The notes beneath the pieces are model-generated. The model made no database searches. It worked only from the letters and a program-made list of their open reading frames with translations, and had not been told where the DNA came from. This document shows positions 1 through 11,139 of a DNA stretch of 64,000 nucleotides, in pieces. A program made the translations under genes and the position numbers. The DNA comes from Isoetes taiwanensis (Eukaryota; Streptophyta; Lycopodiopsida; Isoetales; Isoetaceae): NCBI GenBank assembly GCA_021234155.1, contig JAJEKV010000102.1:2912456-2976455 (forward strand), given 5' to 3'. Position 1 is the stretch's first letter, and each line of letters begins with the position of its first letter.

Positions 1-640
1 CAATCTAAACATATATAACCTGTTTTTATCTGTAGGAGGAGTTTGAGACGGTTTTTAACACAGAAGTATCTTCATCTTGTATATCTTCGTAAATTAGCTC
101 CAATCCAGGTTCAGATCTACCACATCCAACCAACAAAAAGCTAGAAAAAGACAAGGCATCAAAACTTTAGCATGATAATGGTAAAGAATGATGGGCCAAA
201 AGGTACAATGGAGCCTCCGGTTTATAGCCGATCAGCCCTTGTATCCTTCTGCCTTGTTAGTAAAACATAATAGATCTGCTTTTAACAGTTGTAAACAATG
301 TACATATCAGATTTATTGTAAGCTTTCAGGCCATCTGTATAATGTAACTGTAATGATTATTTGATCACTAAGATAAGCAAATTTCTGTTATTATTTCCTT
401 TAACCACTATGATACCTGCATTACGTCTTGGTCAGAGGTATAATCCTCAGCTTGTTGTGTCTCAGGAATGGTACCCCATTTCGACGTACCCATTTCTTGC
501 AACCAATGTTCATACCCATTTTCTCAACAATTCCCCCTTTGTAATTTTAAAGTTTAATATCCCCTTACTTCGCTCATACTCCTCTTCTCAACCACGCCCT
601 CTTGTAATCTTGCAGTTTAATATCCCCTTAGTTAATACCC
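1..640. other. No recognisable gene
   Basis: AT-rich sequence in which I see no conserved protein or RNA. An open frame at 361-801 on the plus strand resembles no family I know and continues straight into the duplicated SINE region, so I do not call it a gene. Confidence 0.4.
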
Positions 641-779
641 CTGTTATTTTGCTACATATTTCTAAACGAGGTGCACCTAGACTACCACAACCATCAGATT
701 CGTCGATCCTACGACCCAGATCGTATGTTAGGGCCTTTAGGCAACTTTCGTTTCGCTTATTGTCATTTATGATTGGAGG

Positions 780-1010
780 CGCCTATGAATTTGAAATATG
801 AAATATGATTTTGCCGAAGGTTTTGAGGAAATATCGAACCTCTATACGGTTTTGCTTAAGATTTTAGAATATGAAATACGGGGGTTCGAACCTCTAACAA
901 AATAACTCAATGTCCTAATAAGACTACTTTAACCTATGTACCCAGTGAGCTAATGTAATTACTTTTTATCTTGAATCTATATTTTTTTTTTATAACAAAC
1001 CTATTCAATT
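780..1010 (-). mobile_element. tRNA-derived SINE-like element, copy 1
   Basis: Read on the minus strand, this stretch has an A-box-like TTAGCTCACTGGGTACATAG followed about 55 nt later by a B-box GGTTCGAACCC, the spacing and order of an internal RNA polymerase III promoter. A clean poly(A) or T-rich end and target-site duplication are not obvious, so element boundaries are approximate. It could also be a decayed tRNA pseudogene inside another repeat; the second copy at 1.28-1.5 kb arose by local duplication rather than independent insertion. Confidence 0.55.
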
Positions 1011-1279
1011 GTTTTAGGGATATATAGTCTATGGTTTCAGGAATTGTTATTTTTACATCCATATCAGATCCCCCTGTTATTTTGCTACATATTCTAAATG
1101 AGGTGCACTCTGGACTATCACAATCGTCGGATTCGTCGATCCTACGACCCAGATCGTATGTTGGGGCCTCTGGGCACCTTTCGTTCTGGACTATCACAGT
1201 CGTCAGATTCGTCGATCCTACGACCCAGATCGTATGTTGGGCCTCTGGGCACCTTTCGTTTCGCTTATAGTCATTTACG

Positions 1280-1510
1280 ATTGTAGGCGCCTATAAATTT
1301 GAAATATGAAATACGATTTCACCTAAGGTTTTGAGGGAATATCGAACCTCTATACGGCTTTGCCTAAGATTTTAGAATATGAAATACGGGGGTTTGAACC
1401 TCTACCAAAATAACTTAATGTCCTAATAAGACTACTTTAACCCATATACCCAGTGAGCTAATGTGATTATTTGTTATCTTGAATCTATGTTTTTTTTTAT
1501 AACAAACCTA
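1280..1510 (-). mobile_element. tRNA-derived SINE-like element, copy 2
   Basis: Second copy of the tRNA-like unit, with the same A-box-like and B-box-like blocks on the minus strand. The B-box here reads GGTTCAAACCC, one change from copy 1. It lies in the second unit of the local tandem duplication. Confidence 0.55.
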
Positions 1511-1600
1511 TTCAATTGTTTTAGGGATATATAGTCTATGGTTTCAGGAATTGTTATTTTTACATCCATATCAGATCCCCCTGGAACCCTCTGTTAAGTT

Positions 1601-2160
1601 GCTACATATTTAATACCCCTTTTCTTAACAATCCCCCTCTTTGTGATTTTGTAATTTAATATCCCCTTACTCTAAAATCTCTTCATTCGTACCCCTTTTC
1701 ATATTCAATATGCATACTCCTTTCATCACAACGAGTGTTCCATACCTTTTCTAACAACATTCCTTTATATATGATTTATAAATTAAAATCCTCCTTTTGA
1801 AAATTATTTTAGTTGTACCTTGTTTCTCTTTTTTTTTTTTTTTTTTTATGGCAAGGTTATTTTTTCTATTCATTTAGAGTAAATACATATCAGAGAGTGC
1901 ACATATAGTGACACTACTTGTCTCAACACTCCTTATATCATGGAGTGCAAGAAGAAAATCAGAGATTACAGGCATCTCAGTTCAAAAATAACAATAACAG
2001 TTCTCCCAAAGAAGAAAGTTTTCAACTATACACCGCATTTAGGAGATCCTGCATAGTTAGATCCTTCACAGCTGTACTTCCAAATATGTTGAGCATCTCA
2101 TCAAGTTTGGTAGTGCTGTAACTTGTGAAGTCTAGTAGCATCAAAACCCGAGCCTCCCTT
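1601..2160. other. AT-rich spacer, no gene seen
   Basis: T-rich and A-rich intergenic sequence with a poly(T) run at about 1,830-1,847. The short open frame at 1,918-2,121 has no recognisable homology. Confidence 0.4.
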
Positions 2161-3604
2161 TTTTGCTGCCATTTGTAGTACAGAGAGACAAAAAAGATTT
2201 CAAATTGTTGAACCTCCAGATCTCAGGCTTGTCCAACCTGAGCCACCTAACAACAATGGAGGGATAGTGACAGTCACATCTACATCTAAGATTTCCTCTC
2301 TCCTGTTAATTTTCTTGCCATTCATTTGAATAGCAGGCTACTGCAGAATCTGCTTTGCTGTAAGCCTCTTCTACAATAGATTCTTCTTGAATTGATTGGA
2401 ATCATGAATAGAACTTGTCCTACTAACATTCATATTGATAAACATTTGAGAATGTGTGACAACACCTTGCGTCAAGCAGGAATGCCTCTTATGTCTGCTG
2501 TAATAGCCATCCCCTTTGTTTTTCCTCCACGGTTTCCTGTACAAGAAAATGTGAGAACCATCAACACCACATAGCATGTTCCCTGGGCAGATACGAGCAA
2601 TTGCATGTATGCGGATGAGCTCCCACCGTCTAATGATTGAGAAAGGTAGATGGATGAAGCTGGAAGAAGATCACAGAATTTGTATCTGTAAGGAAGGGGT
2701 AGAATCCGAGCATCACGCTATCTATCTATGTCATAGGCATGATGCTCTACGTGCCAAATATTCTATGATACCTTGGAATTTACCCATGGACGAGTTGTTC
2801 CAACATCATCTTGCACTTCCTCATTTGGGTTGTTTCCATCGGGAACTCTTGCATGACACAAGAGATAAAGAAGTATAATTGCTGACAACTTTTGTGACAT
2901 ATTATGGCATGTTTGTCCCATAGCCTACGGGCTTTTAGTTGGACGTTAATAAACTTTATTATTATTATTATTAAAAATATTAGGCAAACATGTGGCATCT
3001 TCAAATTCCTTCATGATATCAAGGAGTCTCTAGCCCTAGGGTACGGCAATGAATTTCTTGTAAAGCATAGTCTTGGATGCTAAAACTAAAGTTACCTTCT
3101 TGGTATATTTTTGGACAGTGGCTTTTCCAACATAAAATCTTTGACCAACATGCAAAGGCATCTCACCATGAGCAAGAAAATAGAGAACCATAGCTGCAGC
3201 TTTCCTAGGATCTACAGGGGGGGCTGACCTACTGCCCTGGTCTGATCAGATATGATACAATAAGGCCAACCAGTTTCTCAAATGACCCTCTCTTCATTCT
3301 GTAAAGGAAGGCAATTCCAGGCATGATTGTCAATGTTATCCCATTGAGTGGTTTGTCTTGGACAAACCCCGAATCTTCTTGGTGTTCTCCTTAACCGAGA
3401 TGCTGCAGCTAAAAGTAAAATGGAAGATGCACAATGAAAGCTAATATGGTCTTCCATTGGCTCCTCTTCATCAGCTGTTGCCATGGGATCTTGAACTTCA
3501 TTTTCTTGTATCAAGTGGAGGCGGAATCTTTGCATTGTGAAACCAAGCAAAATAGCCCTCATAAGCATTGCAATCATACCTAAAATTATCAGATCCATGC
3601 TCAA
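2160..3604 (-). pseudogene. PIF/Harbinger transposase (DDE_Tnp_4-like), broken
   Basis: On the minus strand the 2,577-2,371 frame contains GVDGSHIFLYRKPW, then GYYSRHKRHSCLTQGVV, then SIHDSNQF. This is the order of the PIF/Harbinger nuclease around its first catalytic Asp (DGTH-type), the GYYS block and the second Asp (SIHD). Upstream, 3,604-3,044 carries the N-terminal part with frameshifts and a stop, including the segment expected before the nuclease (a helix-turn-helix-like region rich in VGK/VQK motifs). A plus-strand LINE fragment (2,579-2,975) separates the two halves exactly where the reading should be continuous. Downstream of 2,371 the match fades and I do not see the third acidic residue. 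The element is dead. No terminal inverted repeats or 3 bp target duplication were found. Confidence 0.7.
2579..2978 (+). mobile_element. LINE 3' fragment inserted in the Harbinger element
   Basis: The plus frame at 2,576-2,878 reads IRAIACMRMSSHRLMIEKGR followed by a Cys/His cluster (CICKEGVESEHHAIYLCH). This corresponds to the C-terminal tail after the reverse transcriptase of the minus-strand LINE family further right (which reads RMRLSSH..VEVGRW then CxxC...HxxxxC). The fragment ends in an (ATT)n run at about 2,950-2,975, a LINE-like 3' tail. Only the last ~100 codons and the 3' UTR are present, a typical 5'-truncated insertion. Confidence 0.7.
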
Positions 3605-3990
3605 AAGCCCAATATCAATGAGGATTTACAAGGGAGGGGCGTAGTCGTCGGATTTGTTATGGATTTCGACCGAAAATGGACTGCGGGAGCCCCAAAGCCT
3701 GCTACCAGGATCAATGTTGGTAAACCTTGAAATATCCCATATTCGAACTTCTGAGGAATGCTTGAAGAGTGATTTATCCCATATGAGTAGACTTACCGGA
3801 ATGGAAATAGAGGGAAAAAATCCAGCGAGCGGGTAGAAATTGTCTCCAAACGGGGGCTGTTAGGCCTCGAGAGAACTTCATCTCTAATTTTCTCTCGAGC
3901 TATACGATATAGTTTTTGTCTCTCGCCGTATAGCGCGAGAGACCACAAAATTAGATGCATGTGGCCAGCCTGAGAGTGTGCGTATGTAAG
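3605..3990. other. Spacer with two adjacent perfect hairpins
   Basis: No gene. Two inverted repeats sit close together: CTCGAGAGAA (3,866-3,875) pairs with TTCTCTCGAG (3,890-3,899), and GTCTCTCGC (3,918-3,926) pairs with GCGAGAGAC (3,935-3,943). They resemble each other (CTCGAGAGA core), so all four arms could also pair in other combinations. Confidence 0.6.
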
Positions 3991-4156
<166 letters not shown>

Positions 4157-4177
4157 GAAATGAAATGTATATAAATA

Positions 4178-4531
4178 TCACGCCTGCAGGCCACCAGGCC
4201 TATGAGACGTGTAGAAAATATCTTCTAATGCATCTTCAGATAGAAATGCATTAGCTCCCTCCCACTCATCATCAGTTCTCTCCTTACAATTAGATAATTT
4301 CAATAAATGGTCTCGATACTCAAGCACTTCTATAATGAATTGTCCTATCTTAGTGCTTGGTAGATCAAAAAAATCTCTTAAATTATCACAAGCAACTTGA
4401 TACTTACCCCTGAGATATGTGTATGCTGGACAACTTAAAAGCGTATGTACTTCATCTTCAACGGCATTCATACCACACAGCTTACATATTCTTAAGGCAT
4501 GTGGAATATGATTCCAACGGCCTACTTCCAC
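4178..4531 (-). CDS. LINE1 ORF2 C-terminal zinc-finger segment (frame-shifted)
   Basis: This frame continues the reverse transcriptase protein after a frame break near 4,531-4,549. It reads EVGRWNHIPHALRICKLCG, then a Cys/His cluster of the form CxxC...HxxxxC in which both cysteine pairs and the histidine are present. The same tail recurs in LINE2, LINE3, LINE5, LINE6 and LINE7 and was used to recognise them. The stop lies just before the 3' hairpin. Confidence 0.75.
   Translation of the reverse strand: MEVGRWNHIPHALRICKLCGMNAVEDEVHTLLSCPAYTYLRGKYQVACDNLRDFFDLPSTKIGQFIIEVLEYRDHLLKLSNCKERTDDEWEGANAFLSEDALEDIFYTSHRPGGLQA
4181..4209 (-). other. LINE1 3'-terminal hairpin
   Basis: Minus-strand RNA would read CGTCT..AGGCC-TGGT-GGCCT..AGGCG. 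The inner stem AGGCC/GGCCT is G-C rich here, whereas other family members have AGACC/GGTCT, so an A-U pair is replaced by a G-C pair on both sides. The outer stem keeps one G-U pair. This is probably the RNA feature that the reverse transcriptase recognises, as for stem-loops in L2/UnaL2-type LINEs (inference). Confidence 0.75.
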
Positions 4532-4548
4532 GTAACAACCTGTGTGAA

Positions 4549-6597
4549 CTAAGTCTCGATCCTGGCGATTGCATGCACGGACTTAAGCGAGATCCCCATC
4601 TCAAGATATTTCGGTGATAACAGATGAGGGTTAATAAACTGCCTATAATATTCTTTTTTCACTTCTGGAACGCGCCATGACTTTTCTACCACATGCTCTT
4701 GCACCCAGGATCTAAGGTCATCATGGTGTGCAAGGAGTTCATGGGGATCTAGATTCCATCTCCTCATCCACATCTCTACCTCTGCATACCACCCCTTATG
4801 TCTAGTTGCTTCCAAAGCCATATTGGGTATGACATGGTTTTGTCTCCCTAGCTGCACTTTACATACATAAGCAAGCGTCCTACATAGCGCTTCCGCTTCT
4901 AAACTCATCATCCCACATTCAGCCAATAACATATCATATGGGGTCTGTGCCTTAACCCCCAGTTCTGTTCTAAAAAATTTTTTTTGAACCTTCTCAATTT
5001 TCCTCCAAGTGTCATCTGCCAAGCCAGGTGCCCATACTTCACAACCATACAATAGTACCGATTGTACTAACACAGCATATAATGTCTTTTTAAGGCTGAA
5101 ATTCCAAATTTCAGCTTTAGCACTTCTACGTTGCATGCTGTAGAGAGCTTTCAAGCCACCATTGATTCTTTGTTCCACCGCTTGGTTCCAACTGGGGCTC
5201 TTATCCACCTGGATGCCCAAATATTTATATGAGTCCACAATTTCCACTTGCTCGCCTTTATAGCAGAACTTAAGATGATCCACTTTAAGGGCCCCAAAGA
5301 CAATCATTTTGGTCTTGGCCATATTCACCTTCATACCCTTATTATCACAAAAGTCAGCTAAAGCCTCCAAATGCTTCTGCATACCTATCACTGACCTTGA
5401 TAGAATTACTACATCATCAGCATAGAGAAGTAGCAACATCACATACTGGCCCAGTGCCATGCCATCTCCCCCGTAGCTCAAAACCCACTCCTCCAGCTGG
5501 TCAATAAACAAACCAAATAACGTGGGAGACATAGGACAGCCCTGCTTAACACCAATATTACTAACTACTACTTCTTTACACTCTTCGTAATAGGGAAAAG
5601 ATAGCCGAACTAGTACTTTCTCATATAGCAGTTTTGTTGCCTGTCTCAGTTCATTTGGTACTCCAAGTTTATCCATTCTTTCCCATAAATTATTTCTGTC
5701 TACCGTGTCAAATGCTTTGGCATAATCCACAAAGAGGGCATATAGAGGTTTCCTTGTCCCTGTAACCAAATCCATCATCGCTCGCAGTGTCACTAAATGG
5801 TCTATGGTAGATTTTTTGGGCCTAAAGCCTGCTTGTCCCATGGCTCGAACATTAGTTTCTTCAGCCCAACCACTGATTTTGCTATTCACCATAGTTGCAA
5901 AAAGTTTTGCAAAAAGACTACTAATCATAATCATTCTATAATTACCTGGATCGCTTACATCTCCAGACTTATGCAAAGGGACAACCCTGTTCATCTGCCA
6001 TGACCGTGGAAACCCATCTCGCAAGACTGCATTCATCAGCTTGAGGAGGATTTCGCGTGTCTTCTCACCAGTCCATTTAAACATCTCTGCTACCAAGCCA
6101 GTTGCATCTGCAGCCTTCCCATTAGCCAGTTTCTGCAGTCCCATATCAATATCATTTATTGAAAAACCCCATTTATCATCTGTGAAATGTTGTATGCTGA
6201 CACTATCTTCCAATCCTGGAACATGATACAATTTTTGTACTTGGCCTAGTAACTTCTCTACATCCAAAACAGCAGTCTGATTCAATTGTGGCTTAAGCCT
6301 ATTCCAGAACCTTTTAGGTTCAACAAGCAGATCTCGAATCATATGCAGATGTTTTTGGTAAAGCCATCGTTTCTTTTTTGATTTAACAAGCTGCATATAT
6401 TCCTTTTTAAGCTCCTTCCTTCTTTCCCCATGTGCAGCTTTAAACTCCTGTCTTTTCATTTTGCATTCCATATCGAACCAGCTGTTGCAAGGCAGCCCTT
6501 TTAGCTTTCTTTGGGAGACAAAACATCTGGTGGCAGACTCGAGGACCATTTCACCAAGCAAAGTGCTAAGGTCATCAGCTTTATCTGGCCATATCAA
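4549..6597 (-). CDS. LINE1 reverse transcriptase (ORF2, central part)
   Basis: A 682-codon frame with a complete RT core. The fingers motif QAGFRPKKSTIDHL is present, motif A is FVDYAKAFD near residue 286, motif B is VKQGCPMSPTLF, and motif C is LLYADDVVIL near residue 392 with the catalytic YADD intact. The YLGIQVDK block typical of LINE RT thumb regions follows, then a long C-terminal region with IEKVQKKFFRTELGVK. The enzyme would copy the element RNA at the nicked target. It is separated from the endonuclease frame by a 25 bp tandem duplication that shifts the frame. Clade assignment needs a phylogeny; the sequence differs clearly from the plant L1-type RT found at 44-46 kb in this window. 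Confidence 0.9.
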   Translation of the reverse strand: MIWPDKADDLSTLLGEMVLESATRCFVSQRKLKGLPCNSWFDMECKMKRQEFKAAHGERRKELKKEYMQLVKSKKKRWLYQKHLHMIRDLLVEPKRFWNRLKPQLNQTAVLDVEKLLGQVQKLYHVPGLEDSVSIQHFTDDKWGFSINDIDMGLQKLANGKAADATGLVAEMFKWTGEKTREILLKLMNAVLRDGFPRSWQMNRVVPLHKSGDVSDPGNYRMIMISSLFAKLFATMVNSKISGWAEETNVRAMGQAGFRPKKSTIDHLVTLRAMMDLVTGTRKPLYALFVDYAKAFDTVDRNNLWERMDKLGVPNELRQATKLLYEKVLVRLSFPYYEECKEVVVSNIGVKQGCPMSPTLFGLFIDQLEEWVLSYGGDGMALGQYVMLLLLYADDVVILSRSVIGMQKHLEALADFCDNKGMKVNMAKTKMIVFGALKVDHLKFCYKGEQVEIVDSYKYLGIQVDKSPSWNQAVEQRINGGLKALYSMQRRSAKAEIWNFSLKKTLYAVLVQSVLLYGCEVWAPGLADDTWRKIEKVQKKFFRTELGVKAQTPYDMLLAECGMMSLEAEALCRTLAYVCKVQLGRQNHVIPNMALEATRHKGWYAEVEMWMRRWNLDPHELLAHHDDLRSWVQEHVVEKSWRVPEVKKEYYRQFINPHLLSPKYLEMGISLKSVHAIARIET

Positions 6598-6641
6598 TGT
6601 ACCTGCATGATCAATGTATCAATGTACCTGCATGATGCTCA
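6592..6641. repeat. 25 bp tandem duplication at the EN/RT frame break
   Basis: TATCAATGTACCTGCATGAT occurs at 6,592 and again at 6,617. The 25 bp offset is not a multiple of three and falls exactly where the endonuclease and RT frames part, so it is the likely cause of the break. Confidence 0.8.
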
Positions 6642-7531
6642 CTAGCTTTATTGTAGCGCATACTTATTCTAGGTGCAACTTTGACAGTATCTAGAATAAA
6701 TGCATGCTTCTCCATGCTCACAGTTACTGTTATAGGCGTATGATCTGATTCTGATCTATCATCACCAATGCTAAAATCTGATATCTGATCCATCAGTTCT
6801 GGCTTTGCAATAACCAGGTCAACAACACTAGCACCCCTACAAGTAAGCTTTCCAGATCCAGGATATTTACTCATCCCATTATATATTATCATGTCCAAGC
6901 CAGTACACAAATTCAGTATGTGGTTCCCTTGAGGTGTGGGCCAGCGTATTTTATCATCAGAATCCTTAGACCATCCACATTTTGACATCTCATGCCCATC
7001 CATCATCTCCATCCATATGGGTTCCCCTTCAGTGCTTGCTACTGCTGCTTGCTTGTTCCCAATCCGGCCATTAAAATCTCCTATCAAGAGCACATCTCCC
7101 TGCTGTGCTAGTTTAAGAACATCATTTTCTAATGCAAAAAATGGATCATCCCTATCTAAATCATTGCCATTATAGCTAGGGGATTCCCGCGGTGGATAAT
7201 AACATCCTGCAATGAAAATCTTCCCATTCTTTCCTGGCAGCTCAACCCAAATGTGCTGCTTAGTTCCTACGCCATCCACTGATTGTACCAAATGCTCAAG
7301 CTTATGCCTTACATAACATGCAATACCACCATGACCTTTTAACTTCCAGTGTTTAAAATTCCAAACCGATTGCAATAAATAAAAACCATCAATGTCTGGC
7401 ATTCCTCGCTCTTCATTCTCACAAGTTTCCAAGAAAAATACTATATCTACATCAGCCAAAACATCTTGCATTGTTCCTACTTTAGTTGCATTTATACTAT
7501 TTATATTCCAGCACATTATCCTGGCGGCCAC
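6611..7531 (-). CDS. LINE1 AP-like endonuclease (ORF2, N-terminal part)
   Basis: A 306-codon frame of the exo_endo_phos type. The metal- and DNA-binding positions are recognisable in order: IMCWNINSI (Asn), FFLETCENEE (Glu), LLIGDFNGRIGNK (Asp and Asn), VDLVIAKPEL, and SDHTPI (the terminal SDH). The set is complete, so the enzyme could be active. It opens in the same frame as ORF1, immediately after a UAG, and its first AUG lies inside the first catalytic block. That suggests it is made by readthrough or reinitiation rather than from its own leader. Target choice of this domain would explain insertion into GA/TC microsatellites (inference). Confidence 0.9.
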   Translation of the reverse strand: MAARIMCWNINSINATKVGTMQDVLADVDIVFFLETCENEERGMPDIDGFYLLQSVWNFKHWKLKGHGGIACYVRHKLEHLVQSVDGVGTKQHIWVELPGKNGKIFIAGCYYPPRESPSYNGNDLDRDDPFFALENDVLKLAQQGDVLLIGDFNGRIGNKQAAVASTEGEPIWMEMMDGHEMSKCGWSKDSDDKIRWPTPQGNHILNLCTGLDMIIYNGMSKYPGSGKLTCRGASVVDLVIAKPELMDQISDFSIGDDRSESDHTPITVTVSMEKHAFILDTVKVAPRISMRYNKASEHHAGTLIH

Positions 7532-7537
7532 AATTTC

Positions 7538-8611
7538 CTATGCATCCATTTCCTCCACAATCACCTTACCACGACGCCAACATGCCTTCTTCCCATTTTG
7601 TTTTGCTTCCCTGAAGATTTGCAGCTGTTCTTTGTATTCCTGTAACTGGTTTTTCGTGAGATCATCATTTATCCAAATATTTTTCCCCTTCAGCAGTGTT
7701 TTCTTTTTCATCACTTCAAACTTATCCTGTCTGGATCTGAATTTCACTATAATCTGTCTTGCCTTCTCACCCGGCTTTCCCACGCGGAAGGCATTCACAA
7801 TACCTGCATTCACAATCTGAAGTTCCTGCTCGCAGAAAGATGCTACAACCTCCATGGTTTTTTCATTAGTTTCCTCCTGTATGCCACTTAATCTCACATT
7901 CAATGCCTTTTCCTTCCGTTCTTGCTCTTCTATATACGATGCCAGCTGGTTTTTTATTTCATGAACTTCACTATTTCCTGCTGTTTCACATTCAGATTCA
8001 CTATCTTCACTTTCTTCATTGTTCCTGCTTACTAATACTTCTTGCTTCAATGCATCAAATTCAGATTTCAGCTTTACCTTGAAGCTTTCAAATTCATCCA
8101 GCATTTGTTTCTGACATCTATCTATTTCCAATTGCACCTGAGAAAGGAGAAATGTTTTCAGATCATTGACCATACCTTGGACCGCGTTTTCCATCGAAAT
8201 CTTCATCGTCAGCATTGATTCATCCATGGCTGTTCGCATATGACCAACGGCTTGCAGCAGATCATCTTTGGTGACTCCGGCTTCCATGCTCCAACCAGAT
8301 TCTGCATCAGACTCATCCTCCTCAGATCCAGAAGCTGCTGCTGTGATTACTTTTTTTTTATTGATTTTAGGGACTCCCGATTTGGGAGCCCCTTTTTGCT
8401 CTGATTCCTGCTGCAACTGGACCCCAGGGGGCCCGGATTTGGCATCCGGCCCTTCTTTCTGCTGGACTTCCGCTTTTGGGGACCCGGATTTGGCATCCGG
8501 CCCCTGCTGCAGATGCCTTGACGTGACTCTAGGGGGCCCGGATGTGGTATCCGACCCCTTTTTGTTGCTGAACGACAACTCCACTTTCAATCTATGTGTC
8601 AGGTTTTTCAT
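7538..8611 (-). CDS. LINE1 ORF1 protein, coiled coil plus RRM-like
   Basis: A 357-codon frame. Residues ~1-100 are low complexity, with repeats of the type GPDAKSGPP. About 110-245 is heptad-rich and charged, consistent with a coiled coil. About 245-345 (NVRLSGIQEET, AFRVGKPGEKARQIIVKFRS, IWINDDLT) matches the arrangement of the RRM and C-terminal domain of L1 ORF1p/Transposase_22-type proteins, which bind element RNA as trimers. No CCHC zinc knuckle is seen, unlike the ORF1 of common seed-plant L1 elements. The frame stops at UAG seven bases before the endonuclease frame. LINE5 carries a diverged copy at 33.3-33.7 kb. Confidence 0.8.
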   Translation of the reverse strand: MKNLTHRLKVELSFSNKKGSDTTSGPPRVTSRHLQQGPDAKSGSPKAEVQQKEGPDAKSGPPGVQLQQESEQKGAPKSGVPKINKKKVITAAASGSEEDESDAESGWSMEAGVTKDDLLQAVGHMRTAMDESMLTMKISMENAVQGMVNDLKTFLLSQVQLEIDRCQKQMLDEFESFKVKLKSEFDALKQEVLVSRNNEESEDSESECETAGNSEVHEIKNQLASYIEEQERKEKALNVRLSGIQEETNEKTMEVVASFCEQELQIVNAGIVNAFRVGKPGEKARQIIVKFRSRQDKFEVMKKKTLLKGKNIWINDDLTKNQLQEYKEQLQIFREAKQNGKKACWRRGKVIVEEMDA

Positions 8612-8640
8612 GCTTCTTTTTTTTAACCTAGTTTTGAGCG

Positions 8641-10815
<2,175 letters not shown>

Positions 10816-10839
10816 GAAGTGAAGTGAATTGTATTATTT

Positions 10840-10870
10840 CGTCTTTTCAGACCATCAGGTCCATAAGACC
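10840..10870 (-). other. LINE3 3'-terminal hairpin
   Basis: Minus-strand inner stem GGACC-TGAT-GGTCT pairs fully if one G-U is allowed. The outer stem GGTCT/AGACG has one terminal mismatch. The weakest outer stem in the set. Confidence 0.6.
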
Positions 10871-11139
10871 GAATACAAAAATTACTAATAAAATATATCA
10901 TCATCCGGCAAGAACTCGTCATCGAGTACCTCGCCATCGCTCTCTACCATCTCATCTCCACTAGATTCAATAACATATTTGCTTGCTACTTCCCGTAGCT
11001 CCATCAAGTCCAATAGGAAGCTGCCCACTATGGTGCCCGGCATATCGAAAAATTGTTGCAAGCTAGATGGTTGAACATTGAATCTATTTCTCACCGTAGG
11101 GCTGGACATACCATTATTACGTGGTTCTCATCCTCTACC

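Larger units (their letters stand above)
641..1600. repeat. Tandem duplication of a ~435 bp unit containing SINE-like DNA
   Basis: The phrase CTGTTATTTTGCTACATATT occurs at 641 and near-identically at 1,074, and a third partial start is seen at 1,591. The intervening unit is about 433 bp in the first copy and about 517 bp in the second. The second is longer because a ~78 bp piece (about 1,110-1,187) is itself repeated immediately (1,188-1,262). Each unit includes one tRNA-like SINE head on the minus strand. The copies differ by scattered substitutions, so the duplication is not very recent. Confidence 0.8.

Noticed and set aside
361-801. 146-codon plus-strand ORF as a gene
   Set aside because: No homology, unusual composition, and its 3' part is the duplicated SINE-bearing repeat.
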